Below the pieces are notes generated by a model. It saw only the letters and a list, made by a program, of their open reading frames with translations. It was not told the origin of the DNA and searched no databases. Shown here piece by piece: positions 1 to 10,907 of a stretch of DNA of 64,000 nt (position 1 is the first letter of the stretch; every line of letters begins with the position of its first letter). Source of the stretch: Ianthella basta. Its lineage: Eukaryota; Porifera; Demospongiae; Verongiida; Ianthellidae. The position numbers and the translations under genes are program-made. The stretch spans positions 4,808,371-4,872,370 of the forward strand of contig OZ025868.1 of assembly GCA_964019415.1 (NCBI GenBank), in the 5' to 3' direction.

Positions 1-52
1 AACACCTCTGCATCTAAGAGAAAGAGGGGTCAACGTAGCAGCATGCACGGTT

Positions 53-3000
53 ATGCAGGCCTGCAGCACACATAGTGTGGGGTGCTCCATTGACACTTCC
101 TCCTTTGAAGAGGCAGTTGTCCCTAAATCAATGCAATCTCACAACTGTGAGAGCATCTTCAATTCTCCTTGCTGTCCACATTGTCAAGCATATCTTTGGG
201 TGGGAGAGCGTGCCTCATTGTGTTGCTGTAAAGGGAAGGTCAGCCTGGACCTTCTACAGCAGCCTCCAAGTGAGTTGATTGCATTATTTGATGTCAATCG
301 TCTAGGAAACACATTCTTGGAGCACATCAGGGCATACAACAATGCGTTAGCTCTAGCATCTCTAGGGTGCAATCAGGTTTGCATGCCAGGCTTCAGTCCT
401 AATTTCAAAATTCAGGGGAAGATGTTCCACAGGATTGGATCACTCCTTCCTGCTGAGAACCAGGCACCGAAGTTCGCCCAGCTGTTCTTCTACGACAGTG
501 ACAATGAGTTGGCCAATAGGTTGTCACATCACAGTGACCTTGACCCAGACATTCTTGGCCAACTGCAGAGGGTGTTGCATGCAAATAACTCATACATACA
601 GTCATTCAAGGCAGCGGTAGAACTTGAGTGCCAAGAGGATGTTAAGATCGTTCTGCATGCTGACAAAAGACTGAAGCCCACCAATGAGCACTGCCGTAGG
701 TATAACTTACCTGTTCAAACAGAAGTGGCTGCGCTGCTGCCTGGGGAGAGCCACTCCAACTTGGATGTCATTGTTTCCTGTCGTGATGGAACACTCCAGC
801 GAGTCAACACAGTTCATAGGTCTTATGATCCTCTGCACTATGTGCTGCTCTTCCCAGAGGGCACAGATGGCTGGCAGTTGGGGCTCAAAAGAACGGACAA
901 CCGCACACTATCAGCACTAGATTTCTATTCACACCGTCTGCAGGTCAGGCATAATGATTTCAACATCATCATGAAAAGTCGCCGGCTTATGCAACAGTAC
1001 GCCGTAGACCAGTGGGCAAAGATCGAATCATCAAGGATGCAATGGGTGAAGAGCAACCAGAAGACCATACGGGCAGAGAAGTACCAGGGGCTGTATGATG
1101 CTATCATGGAAGGTGAAATGGTGAATGTGGGGAGGAAGGTGATTCTGCCACCTACCATTTACGGGTCACCAAGGTTTTATTCAGAGGCCTTTATGGATGC
1201 CATGACCATAGTCAGGAAGTTTGGGAAGCCAGACTACTTCATCACTTTCACCACCAACCCTAAGTGGCCCGAAATCCAGGCGTCTTTGTTCCTGGGAGAA
1301 GCACCTCATGATCGCCCTGACCTAGCATGTCGAGTCTTCAAGTTGAAGTATGACTCTCTCATGGATGACCTACTGAAGAAGAATGTGCTGGGGAAAGTCA
1401 AGGCACACACTGCCACCATTGAATGGCAGAAGCGGGGGCTGACTCATGCCCACATCCTGTTGCTCATGGAAGATCAGGACAAGCCAAAGACTCCAGAGAA
1501 GATTGACAGGGTGGTGAGTGCAGAGATCCCAGACCCTGCTATCAATCCAAAGCTGTATGAGGTTGTTACAATCAACAACATTCACGGGCCATGTGGCCAC
1601 ATCAACATCAACAGCCCATGTATGGAAGGAAGAGAGCAGCGCCGTCACTGTACCAAGAACTTCCCCAAGCCTTGCCGCACCACTACTGTGGTCCTTGATG
1701 ACTCCTATCCTCAATACCGTCGACGCTCACCCAAGGATGGTGGTAGGACTGTCATCAAAAGGATCAAAGGGGAAGATGTCACTGTGGACAACTCTTTTGT
1801 AGTCCCATACAATCCATTCCTGTCACTGAGGTACAAGGCACACATCAATGTGGAGGTGGTGTACTCTGTACAAGCAGTGAAGTACCTGTACAAGTACATC
1901 ACAAAAGGCCAGGACAGGATCATCATGACCATCAGGGATGAGGAGAATGGCACCAGCCATGTGGAGGATGAAGTGGAGAACTACATGAATGCACGCTACA
2001 TCTCTGCAAGTGAGGCACTGTGGAAGATCTATGGGTTCCCCATCCATGAGAAGCACCCCCCTGTGGAGAAGCTGCCGTGTCATCTCCCCAACCAACAGCA
2101 GGTGCTGTTTGAAGAGCATCAGGTGGCACAAGTTGTACAGCAGGGTCCACCAGTCACAAAGCTGACAGCCTACTTCGATGCAAATGCGCAAGACCCTTCT
2201 GCAAGGCACATTCTATATCCAGATTTCCCCCATTTTTTTACTTGGAACTCGAAGGACAAGAAGTGGCAGAGACGCAAGAGGGGAATCTACAGTGAAGCCA
2301 CAAATCAGTTCATGGGAGACATGCTGGGTCGAATTCCATCGATCACACTCAACCCGCATCAGGCCGAGCTGTACTACTTGAGAATGCTGTTGCACAACAA
2401 GGCAGGAGCAGTGAGCTTTGATGACCTCAGGACCGTCAATGATCATACTTGCAGGACCTTTCAAGAGGCCTGCCAGCGCTTGGGACTGTTGGAAGATGAT
2501 GGGGAGATGGACAAAGCCATGGAAGAAGCAGCTGCGATTCGGTTTGGGCCTGCACTGAGGGACACATTTGTGACAATCCTCCTTTACTGCAGACCAGCCA
2601 ATCCATTGCAGTTTTGGGAGACCCACAAAGTGGCCCTGTGCACAGACCTGATGCAGCGGGACAAGGCTTCAACCCCAACCGAAGCCATCATCAATGAAGT
2701 CCTGTTGTCACTGCAGGACAGTTTGGAACGACAGGGACTTGATGTGCATGAGGACTTTGGCTTGCCCAAACCACCGCCTATGTCCTCTCTGCAGAACACG
2801 ACGCCTAGGATAATTGAGGAGGAGACAAACTATGACACATCCTACCTGCAGGGAAAGGTCACAGAACAGTGCAGGACTCTCAATGAGCAGCAACAACACG
2901 TCTTTGATGTCGTCATGGATTCTGTCAACAGTTCCAAGGGGAAGGTGTTCTGCCTGAATGCATGTGGTGGCAGTGGCAAGACCTACACCATTAACCTTCT

Positions 3001-4270
3001 ACTGGCAGCAGTGCGAGCCCAAGGTGGCATTGCACTTGGGACAGCTTTATCAGGTATTACAGCTACATTGCTTGACAATGGCCCGACACTGCACAGTAGG
3101 TTTAAGGTACCCATCAAGATTAAGGAAACCAGTATGTGCAGCATCACAAAGAGGGAAGCATTGTCAGAGCTGCTGAAGCAGGCAAAGTTACTGGTCATCG
3201 ATGAAGTCACAATGGGGCATCGTCACATTTTTGAGGCAGTTGACAGGACCATGAGGGATATCAGAGAGAACGATGCCCTGTTTGGTGGACTGACAGTGCT
3301 CTTTGCAGGAGACTGGAGGCAGATCCTACCTGTGATCCGTCATGCAGGGAGACCGCAGATTGTGGAGGCATGCTTGAAGCATTCTCCAATTTGGGATGCA
3401 GTTGAGAAGCTCGAGTTGTCAGAGAACATGAGGGTCAAGAACAGCCCAGGAGATAGTGCTTCATTTGCAGAGTTTCTTTTGAAGGTAGGGAATGGTAAGT
3501 TGGACATTGTGAAGGATCTGGGGCCCTGCAAGGTTCGCTTGCCTGATGGCCTCATGATGGACTCAGGAAACCTGGAAGACCTTTGCCAGTTTGTCTTTCA
3601 GAGTTTGGAGCACAAATTCACCGATCCAGTTTGGCTGTGCTCCAGAGCCATCATATGCCCCACCAACAGTGCTGTTGCTGAAATCAATGATGTCATGATC
3701 AACAGATTCCCAGGAGAGGCCCGAAAGTACAAGAGCAGAGACAAAGTTCTGGAGAATGAGCACCAATATCCATTGGAATTCATCAACAGCCTCACTCCTT
3801 CGGGATTCCCTCCACATGTACTCAACCTCAAGAAGCATGCCAGCATCGTGCTGATCAGGAATCTTCGCCCTCATGATGGCCATGTGAATGGATGTCGATA
3901 TGCAATTCAGGCTCTTCATGACAATGTCATTGAAGCTGTCATGGCTACAGGACCACATGCAGGCCAATTCCTCATCATTCCACGAATACCATTTGTGCTA
4001 GGAGAGGATGATGTATTCCCTTTTCAAATGCAGAGAAGGCAATTTCCAATTCGGCTGGCTTTCGGAATAACTTGCAACAAGAGTCAAGGACAAAGCCTGT
4101 CAACATGTGGAATACATCTAGATCGCCCATTTTTCTCAAATGGTCAGTTGTATGTGGCACTCAGTCGGGTTGAAAACCCAGAGAACATGAGAATTATGGC
4201 CAGAAATGCACATTTTGATGGCTATGAAGGATACTACACAGACAATGTTGTATTTTCAGAAGTATTGTAA
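53..4270 (+). CDS. Helitron Rep-helicase (RepHel) transposase
   Basis: The product is the Helitron replication-initiator/helicase, which nicks and unwinds transposon DNA. The N-terminus holds a Cys-rich stretch (CCPHC, then CCC) of the kind seen in this family. The HUH nuclease core follows: FITFTTNPKWPE near residue 395, the metal-binding HAH in LTHAHILLLM near 465, and the tyrosine motif KYLYKYITKG near 610. The C-terminal half is a Pif1-type SF1 helicase, with Walker A GGSGKT near 972, Walker B LLVIDEV near 1046, AGDWRQILPV near 1083, and the end motif YVALSRVENPENMRI near 1370. All key residues are present in 1405 codons without a break. The frame is open to the window edge upstream of the first ATG, so the true start may lie further left. 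Confidence 0.93.
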   Translation: MQACSTHSVGCSIDTSSFEEAVVPKSMQSHNCESIFNSPCCPHCQAYLWVGERASLCCCKGKVSLDLLQQPPSELIALFDVNRLGNTFLEHIRAYNNALALASLGCNQVCMPGFSPNFKIQGKMFHRIGSLLPAENQAPKFAQLFFYDSDNELANRLSHHSDLDPDILGQLQRVLHANNSYIQSFKAAVELECQEDVKIVLHADKRLKPTNEHCRRYNLPVQTEVAALLPGESHSNLDVIVSCRDGTLQRVNTVHRSYDPLHYVLLFPEGTDGWQLGLKRTDNRTLSALDFYSHRLQVRHNDFNIIMKSRRLMQQYAVDQWAKIESSRMQWVKSNQKTIRAEKYQGLYDAIMEGEMVNVGRKVILPPTIYGSPRFYSEAFMDAMTIVRKFGKPDYFITFTTNPKWPEIQASLFLGEAPHDRPDLACRVFKLKYDSLMDDLLKKNVLGKVKAHTATIEWQKRGLTHAHILLLMEDQDKPKTPEKIDRVVSAEIPDPAINPKLYEVVTINNIHGPCGHININSPCMEGREQRRHCTKNFPKPCRTTTVVLDDSYPQYRRRSPKDGGRTVIKRIKGEDVTVDNSFVVPYNPFLSLRYKAHINVEVVYSVQAVKYLYKYITKGQDRIIMTIRDEENGTSHVEDEVENYMNARYISASEALWKIYGFPIHEKHPPVEKLPCHLPNQQQVLFEEHQVAQVVQQGPPVTKLTAYFDANAQDPSARHILYPDFPHFFTWNSKDKKWQRRKRGIYSEATNQFMGDMLGRIPSITLNPHQAELYYLRMLLHNKAGAVSFDDLRTVNDHTCRTFQEACQRLGLLEDDGEMDKAMEEAAAIRFGPALRDTFVTILLYCRPANPLQFWETHKVALCTDLMQRDKASTPTEAIINEVLLSLQDSLERQGLDVHEDFGLPKPPPMSSLQNTTPRIIEEETNYDTSYLQGKVTEQCRTLNEQQQHVFDVVMDSVNSSKGKVFCLNACGGSGKTYTINLLLAAVRAQGGIALGTALSGITATLLDNGPTLHSRFKVPIKIKETSMCSITKREALSELLKQAKLLVIDEVTMGHRHIFEAVDRTMRDIRENDALFGGLTVLFAGDWRQILPVIRHAGRPQIVEACLKHSPIWDAVEKLELSENMRVKNSPGDSASFAEFLLKVGNGKLDIVKDLGPCKVRLPDGLMMDSGNLEDLCQFVFQSLEHKFTDPVWLCSRAIICPTNSAVAEINDVMINRFPGEARKYKSRDKVLENEHQYPLEFINSLTPSGFPPHVLNLKKHASIVLIRNLRPHDGHVNGCRYAIQALHDNVIEAVMATGPHAGQFLIIPRIPFVLGEDDVFPFQMQRRQFPIRLAFGITCNKSQGQSLSTCGIHLDRPFFSNGQLYVALSRVENPENMRIMARNAHFDGYEGYYTDNVVFSEVL

Positions 4271-4833
4271 GTTTGCAACAGCAGCAAGTGCTACAATTAA
4301 CCCTCTCACAGTGTACAGACGTAACAGTTTGCATCCACTGCAAGTACCACTATCCTCTATAACCCATCAAGAAGATATATGCCATATTAGTCATCATGTG
4401 ACTTCTTAACTGCCTATATATCATCATGTGGAGTCAATTCATCGTGTCAAACCTACTGTGGTCACTTCCTTCAGATGAACATGAAGAGTATGCAGGTTAG
4501 CCAGGTTTGTATGCCATGTAGAGTTCTTGACGAATTGATGACTTTCAAAACCACTTTCTTCTTATTTGTGTGTAGGAGGGAGGATTTAGTCTTTGTGTGG
4601 ACAGCAGGTACTAGCAGATGAGCTTGCAAAAGGCTATTCATGGATGTCGAAGGTGATTCGTGGACGTTATAGTAAAGTACATTTTTATTTTGTATGCAGC
4701 TAAACAACCGTGTTCTAGCCAATGTAAGCCACTGTAGCGCATAATGCATGTTGCGGACTTCAGGCAGTAACCATTACTTGGTAGTTGGTGTCAAACGTAT
4801 TTTGCGTCAGAAGCACTGGCGTTGGGCGCCGGA

Positions 4834-4868
4834 GCAGAGAAGGGCGCCGTAGGCGCCTTCTCTGCTAG
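4834..4868 (+). repeat. Helitron 3' terminal hairpin and CTAG end
   Basis: A near-perfect stem pairs GCAGAGAAGG...GCGCC with GGCGCCTTCTCTGC around a GTA loop, with one bulged G. CTAG overlaps the foot of the stem at 4865-4868, so this is a good candidate for the CTRR end. No other such hairpin follows the RepHel frame before the next element. Confidence 0.6.
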
Positions 4869-4901
4869 TAGTATTAATGAGAGTAATGTTGGTCAAGCAT
4901 T

Positions 4902-5443
4902 CATGGACGATTGTAGTCATTAGTTACCAGTACGGCAACCCATCCCTTATTGACCACCACATTAGTTGGTAACTCGAGGGGTCCAGCAGGGCGATGAAAG
5001 CTGGAGCGAGAGCCTCTCAGACACATGATGGCTGATCTGAGGAGGGAAAAGCTGATTTGGCATCTGATCGGTCCCATCGTTGTACTGTACAGTTGGTTGC
5101 TCCTCTCGGCGATCATCCCTGCAAGTCACTTGTAGAAGACAACAGCTGTTAGTCCCATGCTGCCTGAAGCAAAGAAGACAAGGGGTGCAAAGGTGCTGTG
5201 CTCCACCTCTTGCACAAGTTGATCATACATCCTTCTCAATCTTTTCCTTCTCATGCCTTCGGTACAGCAGGCACTTGGGGTCATTAGCGGGTTGCTGGGC
5301 GCATGCAGGTTGTAAACCCTGATATCAAATAATGCGTCCTGCTGTCTTTTGCCCCAAAATCCCTGTGCCCGGATATCCAGCCTTGAGTTGGCCTCTGTGT
5401 TTGTTGACCTGAGTGAAAAGGACATGTTATGTGTTATGGACAT
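4902..5443 (-). mobile_element. Reverse-transcriptase element fragment (C-terminal RT-linked region)
   Basis: The minus strand encodes the C-terminal part of a protein family common in sponge and cnidarian genomes, where it follows a reverse transcriptase. Recognisable pieces are SRLDIRAQGFW, then LFDIRVYN with HAPSN, YDQLVQEVEH, and finally ISFSLLRSAIMCLRGSRSS. The GFW...DIRV spacing may be a nuclease-like fold; that part is inference. Only about 540 bases remain and the RT domain itself is absent. It is broken, with about one break in the readable part, and looks fairly recent. I cannot assign the exact retroelement class. Confidence 0.6.
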
Positions 5444-6966
5444 GTGATGTGGATGTGATTCCGCACTGCATAAAATTGAATATCAACCCCTTCGTGACGC
5501 TTACAAGTAGCGCAGGTGCTTACATGTTGACATCTGCCGAAATTTGTGTCAACAATGCAGAACTGTTCACTTTACCCCATGCAGAATCGTGCGGGGTTAT
5601 GAATACCATTGTCCTGATTTCAGGGCCAGTAGTATTCATAATTATAGTAGCCAAATATATATTTACTAGCAGGAAAGCCCGCCGAAGGTGGACTTCCCTG
5701 TTTTGGCTCCCCCACAACGGTTCCGAGGGTGTAGGACTATAAGGTTGTAGGGACCATGGTTAATGCACCACTGTAAAACAGCCTTTACTTGTTTCTGTAT
5801 TTTTTGTGCCATCCCTACATCCTTGCTATTTCTGTAGAAAATCTTATTACTTCTAGCATTATATTAGAGGGTGTCGCTAGGCTGCATGTGTGCTGATCAC
5901 GATTGAAAACTGCAATAATTAACCCCAGCGAAAAATAAATCGCATATGGTAAGTACACACAGCAAACTTGTGAGTGATATAACATTAAATAAGTCTACAA
6001 AAATGGCAACCTTGTTTTAAAGTGTCCCAGCAAGGCACACTCTGGTACAAGGGTCAACAAGCAGTGACTGTGGTGTTCTGCGCAAATTGATCATGTTCAG
6101 CTCCCCCTTTCTTATTGTCTTGTCTTCTCAATTGTTGTGGCCTTTGCTCTAGGTCATCTTCCCTTTGTTCATCATTTTCCTTTGTTTTACCATCTTGCTT
6201 TGGCACTACAGAAATGACAAAGTAAAATACCATCACTGTGAAGTATGAAATGACAGGGTACTCGCACTACTAAAACTGTGGTAACAGTCAAACAAGGTTT
6301 CGGCAGACACATATATGCAAACCAACCAGTGTGTATGAAGATGCTCATGTAGATATATATACTTTCCTGGGAGTTAAGCACAAGTTGTTATACATATGTA
6401 TACTGTTAAAATTGGGAGTAAAATTCACTACAAATGCTTTTCACTGTGATGTGTTTATACCAAAGGAGTGAAATAGGAGAAAGGAGTATACTTCACTCTA
6501 AACGCTCTTCACTTCAAGCGTATATTCTAGAGAATGGTCACTATAGGAGTAAAGTTCACTCCAAATTCGCCATTTCAAGGCCAATGCACAACCATACGCT
6601 GCCATTTTACCGTTGTGAGAATGCTTATTTTAGGTAATGAATCTTCAGAGAACAGATCAAGTGCTTCAAGGTGAATTCGTTGTTCCATCCAGGGATATGC
6701 AATTTGGGGAGATTACCAAGGAGCGCAATGGTAAGTTTCATGTTCGTTAGCCTTATTTTGGCTACAGTTTTTGCTCACTGGTGTGCACATATTGATAAAC
6801 ATGTGGAAACACTGTAGCCTACATGCCTGGTAAATGTTGGTGGCTGAAGTAATCCTTATTACTATGGCTTAAACGTACACAGTTATGAGGATTTTCGAGT
6901 CAATTTAGTACAATTCCAGACACAGTGCTGCTTGAGCCGTAGCCATGGAGAGAAATAGCTATTTAC
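5444..6966. other. Intergenic stretch, no gene seen
   Basis: No supported gene. Near 5667 the phrase TACTAGCAGGAAAGCCCGCC resembles the head of a repeat at 19709 (TACTAGCTGAATGCCCGCC), so a shared repeat family is possible. Between 6415 and 6570 a loose motif like GAGTAAAGTTCACTCCAAA occurs about three times. The rest is unremarkable. Confidence 0.5.
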
Positions 6967-7057
6967 TTGACCCTTTATCGTGGATGAGCACTATAGTGGC
7001 TCGCACGTGACAGTGCCTAGTGTGGAATAGACACAATGATTATGTAATCAATTTGGT

Positions 7058-8490
7058 CACAGGGTAGTTATAACATGAAGCCTCTACTTTGGGTGAAAGG
7101 TGTAGATAACCACTAACCAATTTTGATTGTTAGCACATTTTGAGGGAGAAGTAGGTGATGTCACTGTGACATCACCATTGATGTCATATGATGTCATCAT
7201 GTACATACACCAACCTCACACAATCACAGAAGCAGCAGAGCTACCCACATTCACCCTTTACAGTAGCAGTATTACAGGAAAGGAAGAAGGATGAGAAGAA
7301 GACTAGCACTCAGTTAGAGTGCTTATACACAGACCAGCACTCCACTAGAGTGCTTACACAACAGACAAGCACTTGGCTACAGTGCTCACACAACAGTCTT
7401 TGCCTAATGAAGTTATTCTCTGTATTCCAGTATTTATCTACAGCAATTATCGAGTTGGTGCTGAGTACATGTGGAGCAAGATAGCATATAGAATGAGAAA
7501 ACATTTATAGAGTGAAGCAGCGCATCGAATGAGACTGCGTGTTCAGTTACATACGAAGCGGGTAGAGTGAGACAGCACGTGGAGAGAGGCCGCGCGTAGT
7601 CAGATATAGCCGTTAGGCAGTGCGTGGAGTGAGACAGCACGTGGAGAGAGGCCACGCGCAGACTGCGGCTGCATGTGGAGTTAGGCAGCGCATGGAGTGA
7701 GACAGAGCATGGATTGAGGCTGTGCGATGAGTTAGGCAGCGTGTAGTGTGGCACACATAGATGCACCCCAACATACCTTTACTAAATCATATTCTTCCAG
7801 TTCTGTGGGCCTGACAACAATAACAGATACTGTCCTCGATCTGCTGCACTTCGGTTGACAAGCCGCGTCCTGACATCCCTTTAACACATTGCTATTTGAT
7901 AACTTATAGTGACGTTTGTTGACGTCATCACAATGGCCGGCTTGTTGCTCAGGGAATTTTGTATAAAAAACGGCATACCTAGAGCTCCTTTTCGGTGAGT
8001 GTGCTGTGCATCATCGTGTTTAGTAGTAAATATACCTTCATATTCGACTGAGAACAGAAGTGTACCGTAGTCTGTTTCAGAGAAAATTGCATTCGAACAT
8101 GTGAATTGTGGTGAAACTTCTACCGAATAGGTGTTTTTATTTATTTTCTCTGCAAACAGACACATATATCCCCAGTTCTCAGTCGATTCTGAAGCTTTAC
8201 ATTCCTCTACACCTAACCAGTGCAACTACGCGTGTTTCAGGCGTCGTCTAGATATACCAGTTTTGCTCTGAATGTCGGCGAGTATACCATTTTCAACACT
8301 ATGAAACATCGTCATCCAAGCTTTTGCCAGTGTGCTGATCGACCTTTCCGATAAAGCTAAGATCATACTTTATTATCCTGCCAATCTTTATTCTTAGAGT
8401 CATTCAGAGAGCGAATTTCAAATAATAACGTTTCAAAAAGGTGCAAAGTTAGCGGCTATATTAGCAGTTTCATGTTATAACTACCCTGTG
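7058..8490. mobile_element. Nested element with perfect 22-bp inverted repeats
   Basis: The left end starts CACAGGGTAGTTATAAC at 7058, and the exact reverse complement ends at 8490; 22 bases match perfectly. The 1.43 kb between has no recognisable transposase, so it would be non-autonomous. It lies just inside the left piggyBac repeat. TGGT is found just outside both ends with a 2-base offset, so the target duplication is unclear. Just right of it (8491-8520) is a second stretch resembling the inner part of the piggyBac terminal repeat (CACTATAGTGGCTTG). It may therefore be a piggyBac subterminal structure and not a separate element. Confidence 0.5.
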
Positions 8491-8824
8491 GTGGACAAAC
8501 CACTATAGTGGCTTGTCTCTCAGAGCACATTTACAAACAAAAGCATACTTTCTAAGCTAAGCATAATTCTTACCTTCCCTGTTGACCATGCGTATTATAG
8601 AGCACAATGGTAAGTCTACATGGACTAAATCGCTTTCCGATCATCTGCGCAATTTACAATTGGCAGTTTCTCGCTGGATACGAGCGTCAAAACATATGAT
8701 AATTTTCACACAAAAGCCCTCTAAAAACTAGTCATATCTATTCTAGGAGACAAATAAGGCAGTAAAGTCTGTTATTTGTACCTTCAAGATGCCCTGAGGA
8801 ACTAGAGCCGAAGATGTAGCAAAT

Positions 8825-10555
8825 GTGGTGGATGAGCCTGACTGGGACAATTCTGCCGCTAGCTCTGATGAAGAGGACTACTCTGTAGTTGGTACCATCT
8901 CAGAAGACCCCCTCCAGCAAGCGGAGGATGTCTCCATGGCGGACAAAGACTCTGGCGACTCACATGAGACAAACAATGAATCCACAAGCACCACACTGAA
9001 ACAGAGCCAACACATGATTCTCTCGTAACTTCCTGCACCAGTGGTTCTTCCACACTTCCTGTGACCCCTTTCAATGAGCCAGTGGGTCCAGCCATTGCCA
9101 AGCACAGCAACAGCATTGGACATTTTCAATGTTACATTTGGCAGTGACATCATGCAAATGATGGTCAAACAAACAAATGTGAATGCACAACAAAATCCAC
9201 CAAGTGCTAGGTACAAATGGTATGACACAACCGTATCTGAAATGTATCTTTTCCTTGGCATCATCATCCCCATGGGTGTCCACATGCTGCCCTTTCTCAC
9301 TGACTACTGGTCTTTGGATTCTCTACTGGGAGTTCCAGGCATTTCAGCAGAAATGCCTATAGATCGATTCAAGGCTCTGCTCCAATGTTTCCATCTGAAC
9401 GACAACACTAAAGCAGTGCCCCATAACCAGCCCGGACATGACCGACTGCACAAAATCAGACCCATGATCAAACATCTCCGGGAGACTTGGGAGATCCTGC
9501 TACCATCCTCCACGTGAGCAGTCCATCGATGAGGCAATGGTAGGTTTTAAGTGCAGAAATGCAATGAAACAATACATGCCCAAGAAACCTACCAAACGTG
9601 GCTACAAGTTGTAGTGTCGGTGTTCTCCAAATGGGATGACCAATGACTGTGAAGTGTATGAAGGCTCCACTGATCAGTCTAGGGAGACAAAACTGAGCAC
9701 AGCTGTTGTTTTGTGTTTGGCAAAGTATATATATGACAAGGTATACCATCTCTTCTTTGACATTATTTTTCAAGTGTTGACCTGGATGATGAGCTTTTAA
9801 AACACAGGATGTATTGTTGCGGTACTGCAAGATCCAACCGCAAAAGGTATCCAGCAGCTTTGAAGAAAGTTCACCTTGACATAGGCCAACACAAAGCCCA
9901 GACCGTTGGGGGAGTACATTGTTTTGTATGGAAGGACAAGAAGAACATCGACTTCATACAAACAATTTGCGATCCGAGTGAGACTAGGACTATTATGAGT
10001 AGGAATAAGGATGATTCCAGAACAGTGGTGAGCTGCCTGTTATCAGTCAAGATCTATAATGAGAAGATGGGAGGTGTGGACTTGGCTGACAGCAAGCGCC
10101 AGGTGTACAGTTACTCTCGCAGTCGAAGAAGTGGTGGTACCGACTTTTCTACTACTTCCTAGACGTCGGTGTAGTGAACGCACACATGAAGTGAGGGCTT
10201 CTCAGCTGGCTCAGGCATCAGAAAGGGTTGGTTCTCCAATACCTGCTTCACAACAGGGTTGAAAACCTTGCCGACGTTTCGACCAGATGCTCTGGTCTTC
10301 TTCAGGGCGAAGATTCTTGAGACCGAGACACCTCACTCTGCCTGCAGATCCCAAAAGACTTTTGAGTCGAACTGGCAAGGGAGATGATGGCACTGCATTC
10401 ATTCAGAAAGAGAGGGGCACGATCTTCTGTGGACAGCATACCGCCTTCGGTGAGGTTCTGCGAGCAGCACTTCCCCGATCTGCTGCCAAGTGTCCTCAAC
10501 TGCCGATACTGCTCTTCCAGCATCAACAAGAAGTGTACAAAGTATATACTGCTGT
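8825..10555 (+). pseudogene. piggyBac transposase pseudogene
   Basis: The reading frame begins with an acidic N-terminus (MVDEPDWDNSAASSDEED), as usual for this family. The DDE domain follows: YLFLGIIIPMG near 9247, then SIDEAMVGFKCR near 9525, LFFD near 9755, HRMYCCGTARSNRKRYP near 9803 and MGGVDLADSK near 10069. The three aspartates expected from piggyBac (in IDE, FFD and GVD) can be seen. The protein is split by at least four breaks: a frame change near 9030-9075, another near 9515, a TAG at 9612-9614 and frame changes near 9770 and 10120. The C-terminal cysteine-rich zinc domain persists as FCGQHTAF near 10417 and NCRYCSSS near 10500, ending in a stop near 10552. No intact product is expected. 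Confidence 0.85.
10270..10308 (-). ncRNA. Hammerhead ribozyme motif, Penelope-like type
   Basis: On the minus strand the core reads CTGAAGA, then a perfect 7-bp stem II (GACCAGA / TCTGGTC), then GAAAC and the cleavage-type GTC. A short stem I pairs GCC before the core with GGC after it. The self-complementary ACGT between GAAAC and GTC fits the minimal stem III of Penelope-like element hammerheads, which are known to work best as dimers. It lies in a roughly 80-base foreign segment that splits the C-terminal coding part of the piggyBac transposase. Motif seen directly; activity not shown. Confidence 0.7.
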
Positions 10556-10826
10556 AAGCAATGCAACGAGAGCGAGCCGGTTCCTCTTTGTGTAGTACCT
10601 TGTTTCCAACTCTATCACATCATTAGTGGTCTCTGAGATAGTTCTACTTCCGTATACTTACGTAGGATTCTATCGCATATTATTGTATAACTGTCGCATA
10701 ACACTGTATAGTCTCTCTTGTACATGGTGTATATTATGGATTGTAACTTCATTGTAATGCATGGCACAACTGTCTTACTGCAAACTCAATACATAGTCAC
10801 TATGTGTTACCTCTGTATAACTTCTG

Positions 10827-10832
10827 AATAAA
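10827..10832 (+). terminator. Poly(A) signal AATAAA downstream of piggyBac transposase
   Basis: AATAAA lies about 270 bases after the last transposase codon and 70 bases inside the right terminal repeat. It fits the 3' end of the former transposase transcript. Confidence 0.45.
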
Positions 10833-10907
10833 ATCCGTTGAAGTAATTGAATCGTCCACAACCACCGGTTGAGCCACTATAGCAGCTTATCCACAATAAC
10901 GCGTTAA

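Larger units (their letters stand above)
1..4868 (+). mobile_element. Helitron rolling-circle transposon, 5' end outside window
   Basis: A Helitron body fills the left edge. Its Rep-helicase frame runs from at least position 53 to 4270. A strong hairpin followed by CTAG at 4834-4868 is the likely 3' terminus. Helitrons move by a rolling-circle-like mechanism and end in a hairpin close to a CTRR end; here the CTAG overlaps the foot of the stem. The left end lies beyond the window, so total length and target site cannot be judged. The 560 bases between the stop codon and the hairpin hold no gene I can recognise. The long unbroken frame suggests a young copy. Confidence 0.85.
6971..10903 (+). 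mobile_element. piggyBac-type DNA transposon, decayed
   Basis: The ends are imperfect terminal inverted repeats of about 32 bp. The left end reads CCCTTTATCGTGGATGAGC at 6971. The right end, on the minus strand from 10903, reads CGCGTTATTGTGGATAAGC. Both then continue into CTATAGTGGCTC. TTAA (10904-10907) flanks the right end and TTGA (6967-6970) the left, fitting the piggyBac TTAA target with one later change. A broken piggyBac transposase lies inside on the plus strand. An inverted-repeat element (7058-8490) and a small hammerhead-bearing fragment (about 10240-10330) seem to be inserted within it. Confidence 0.8.
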
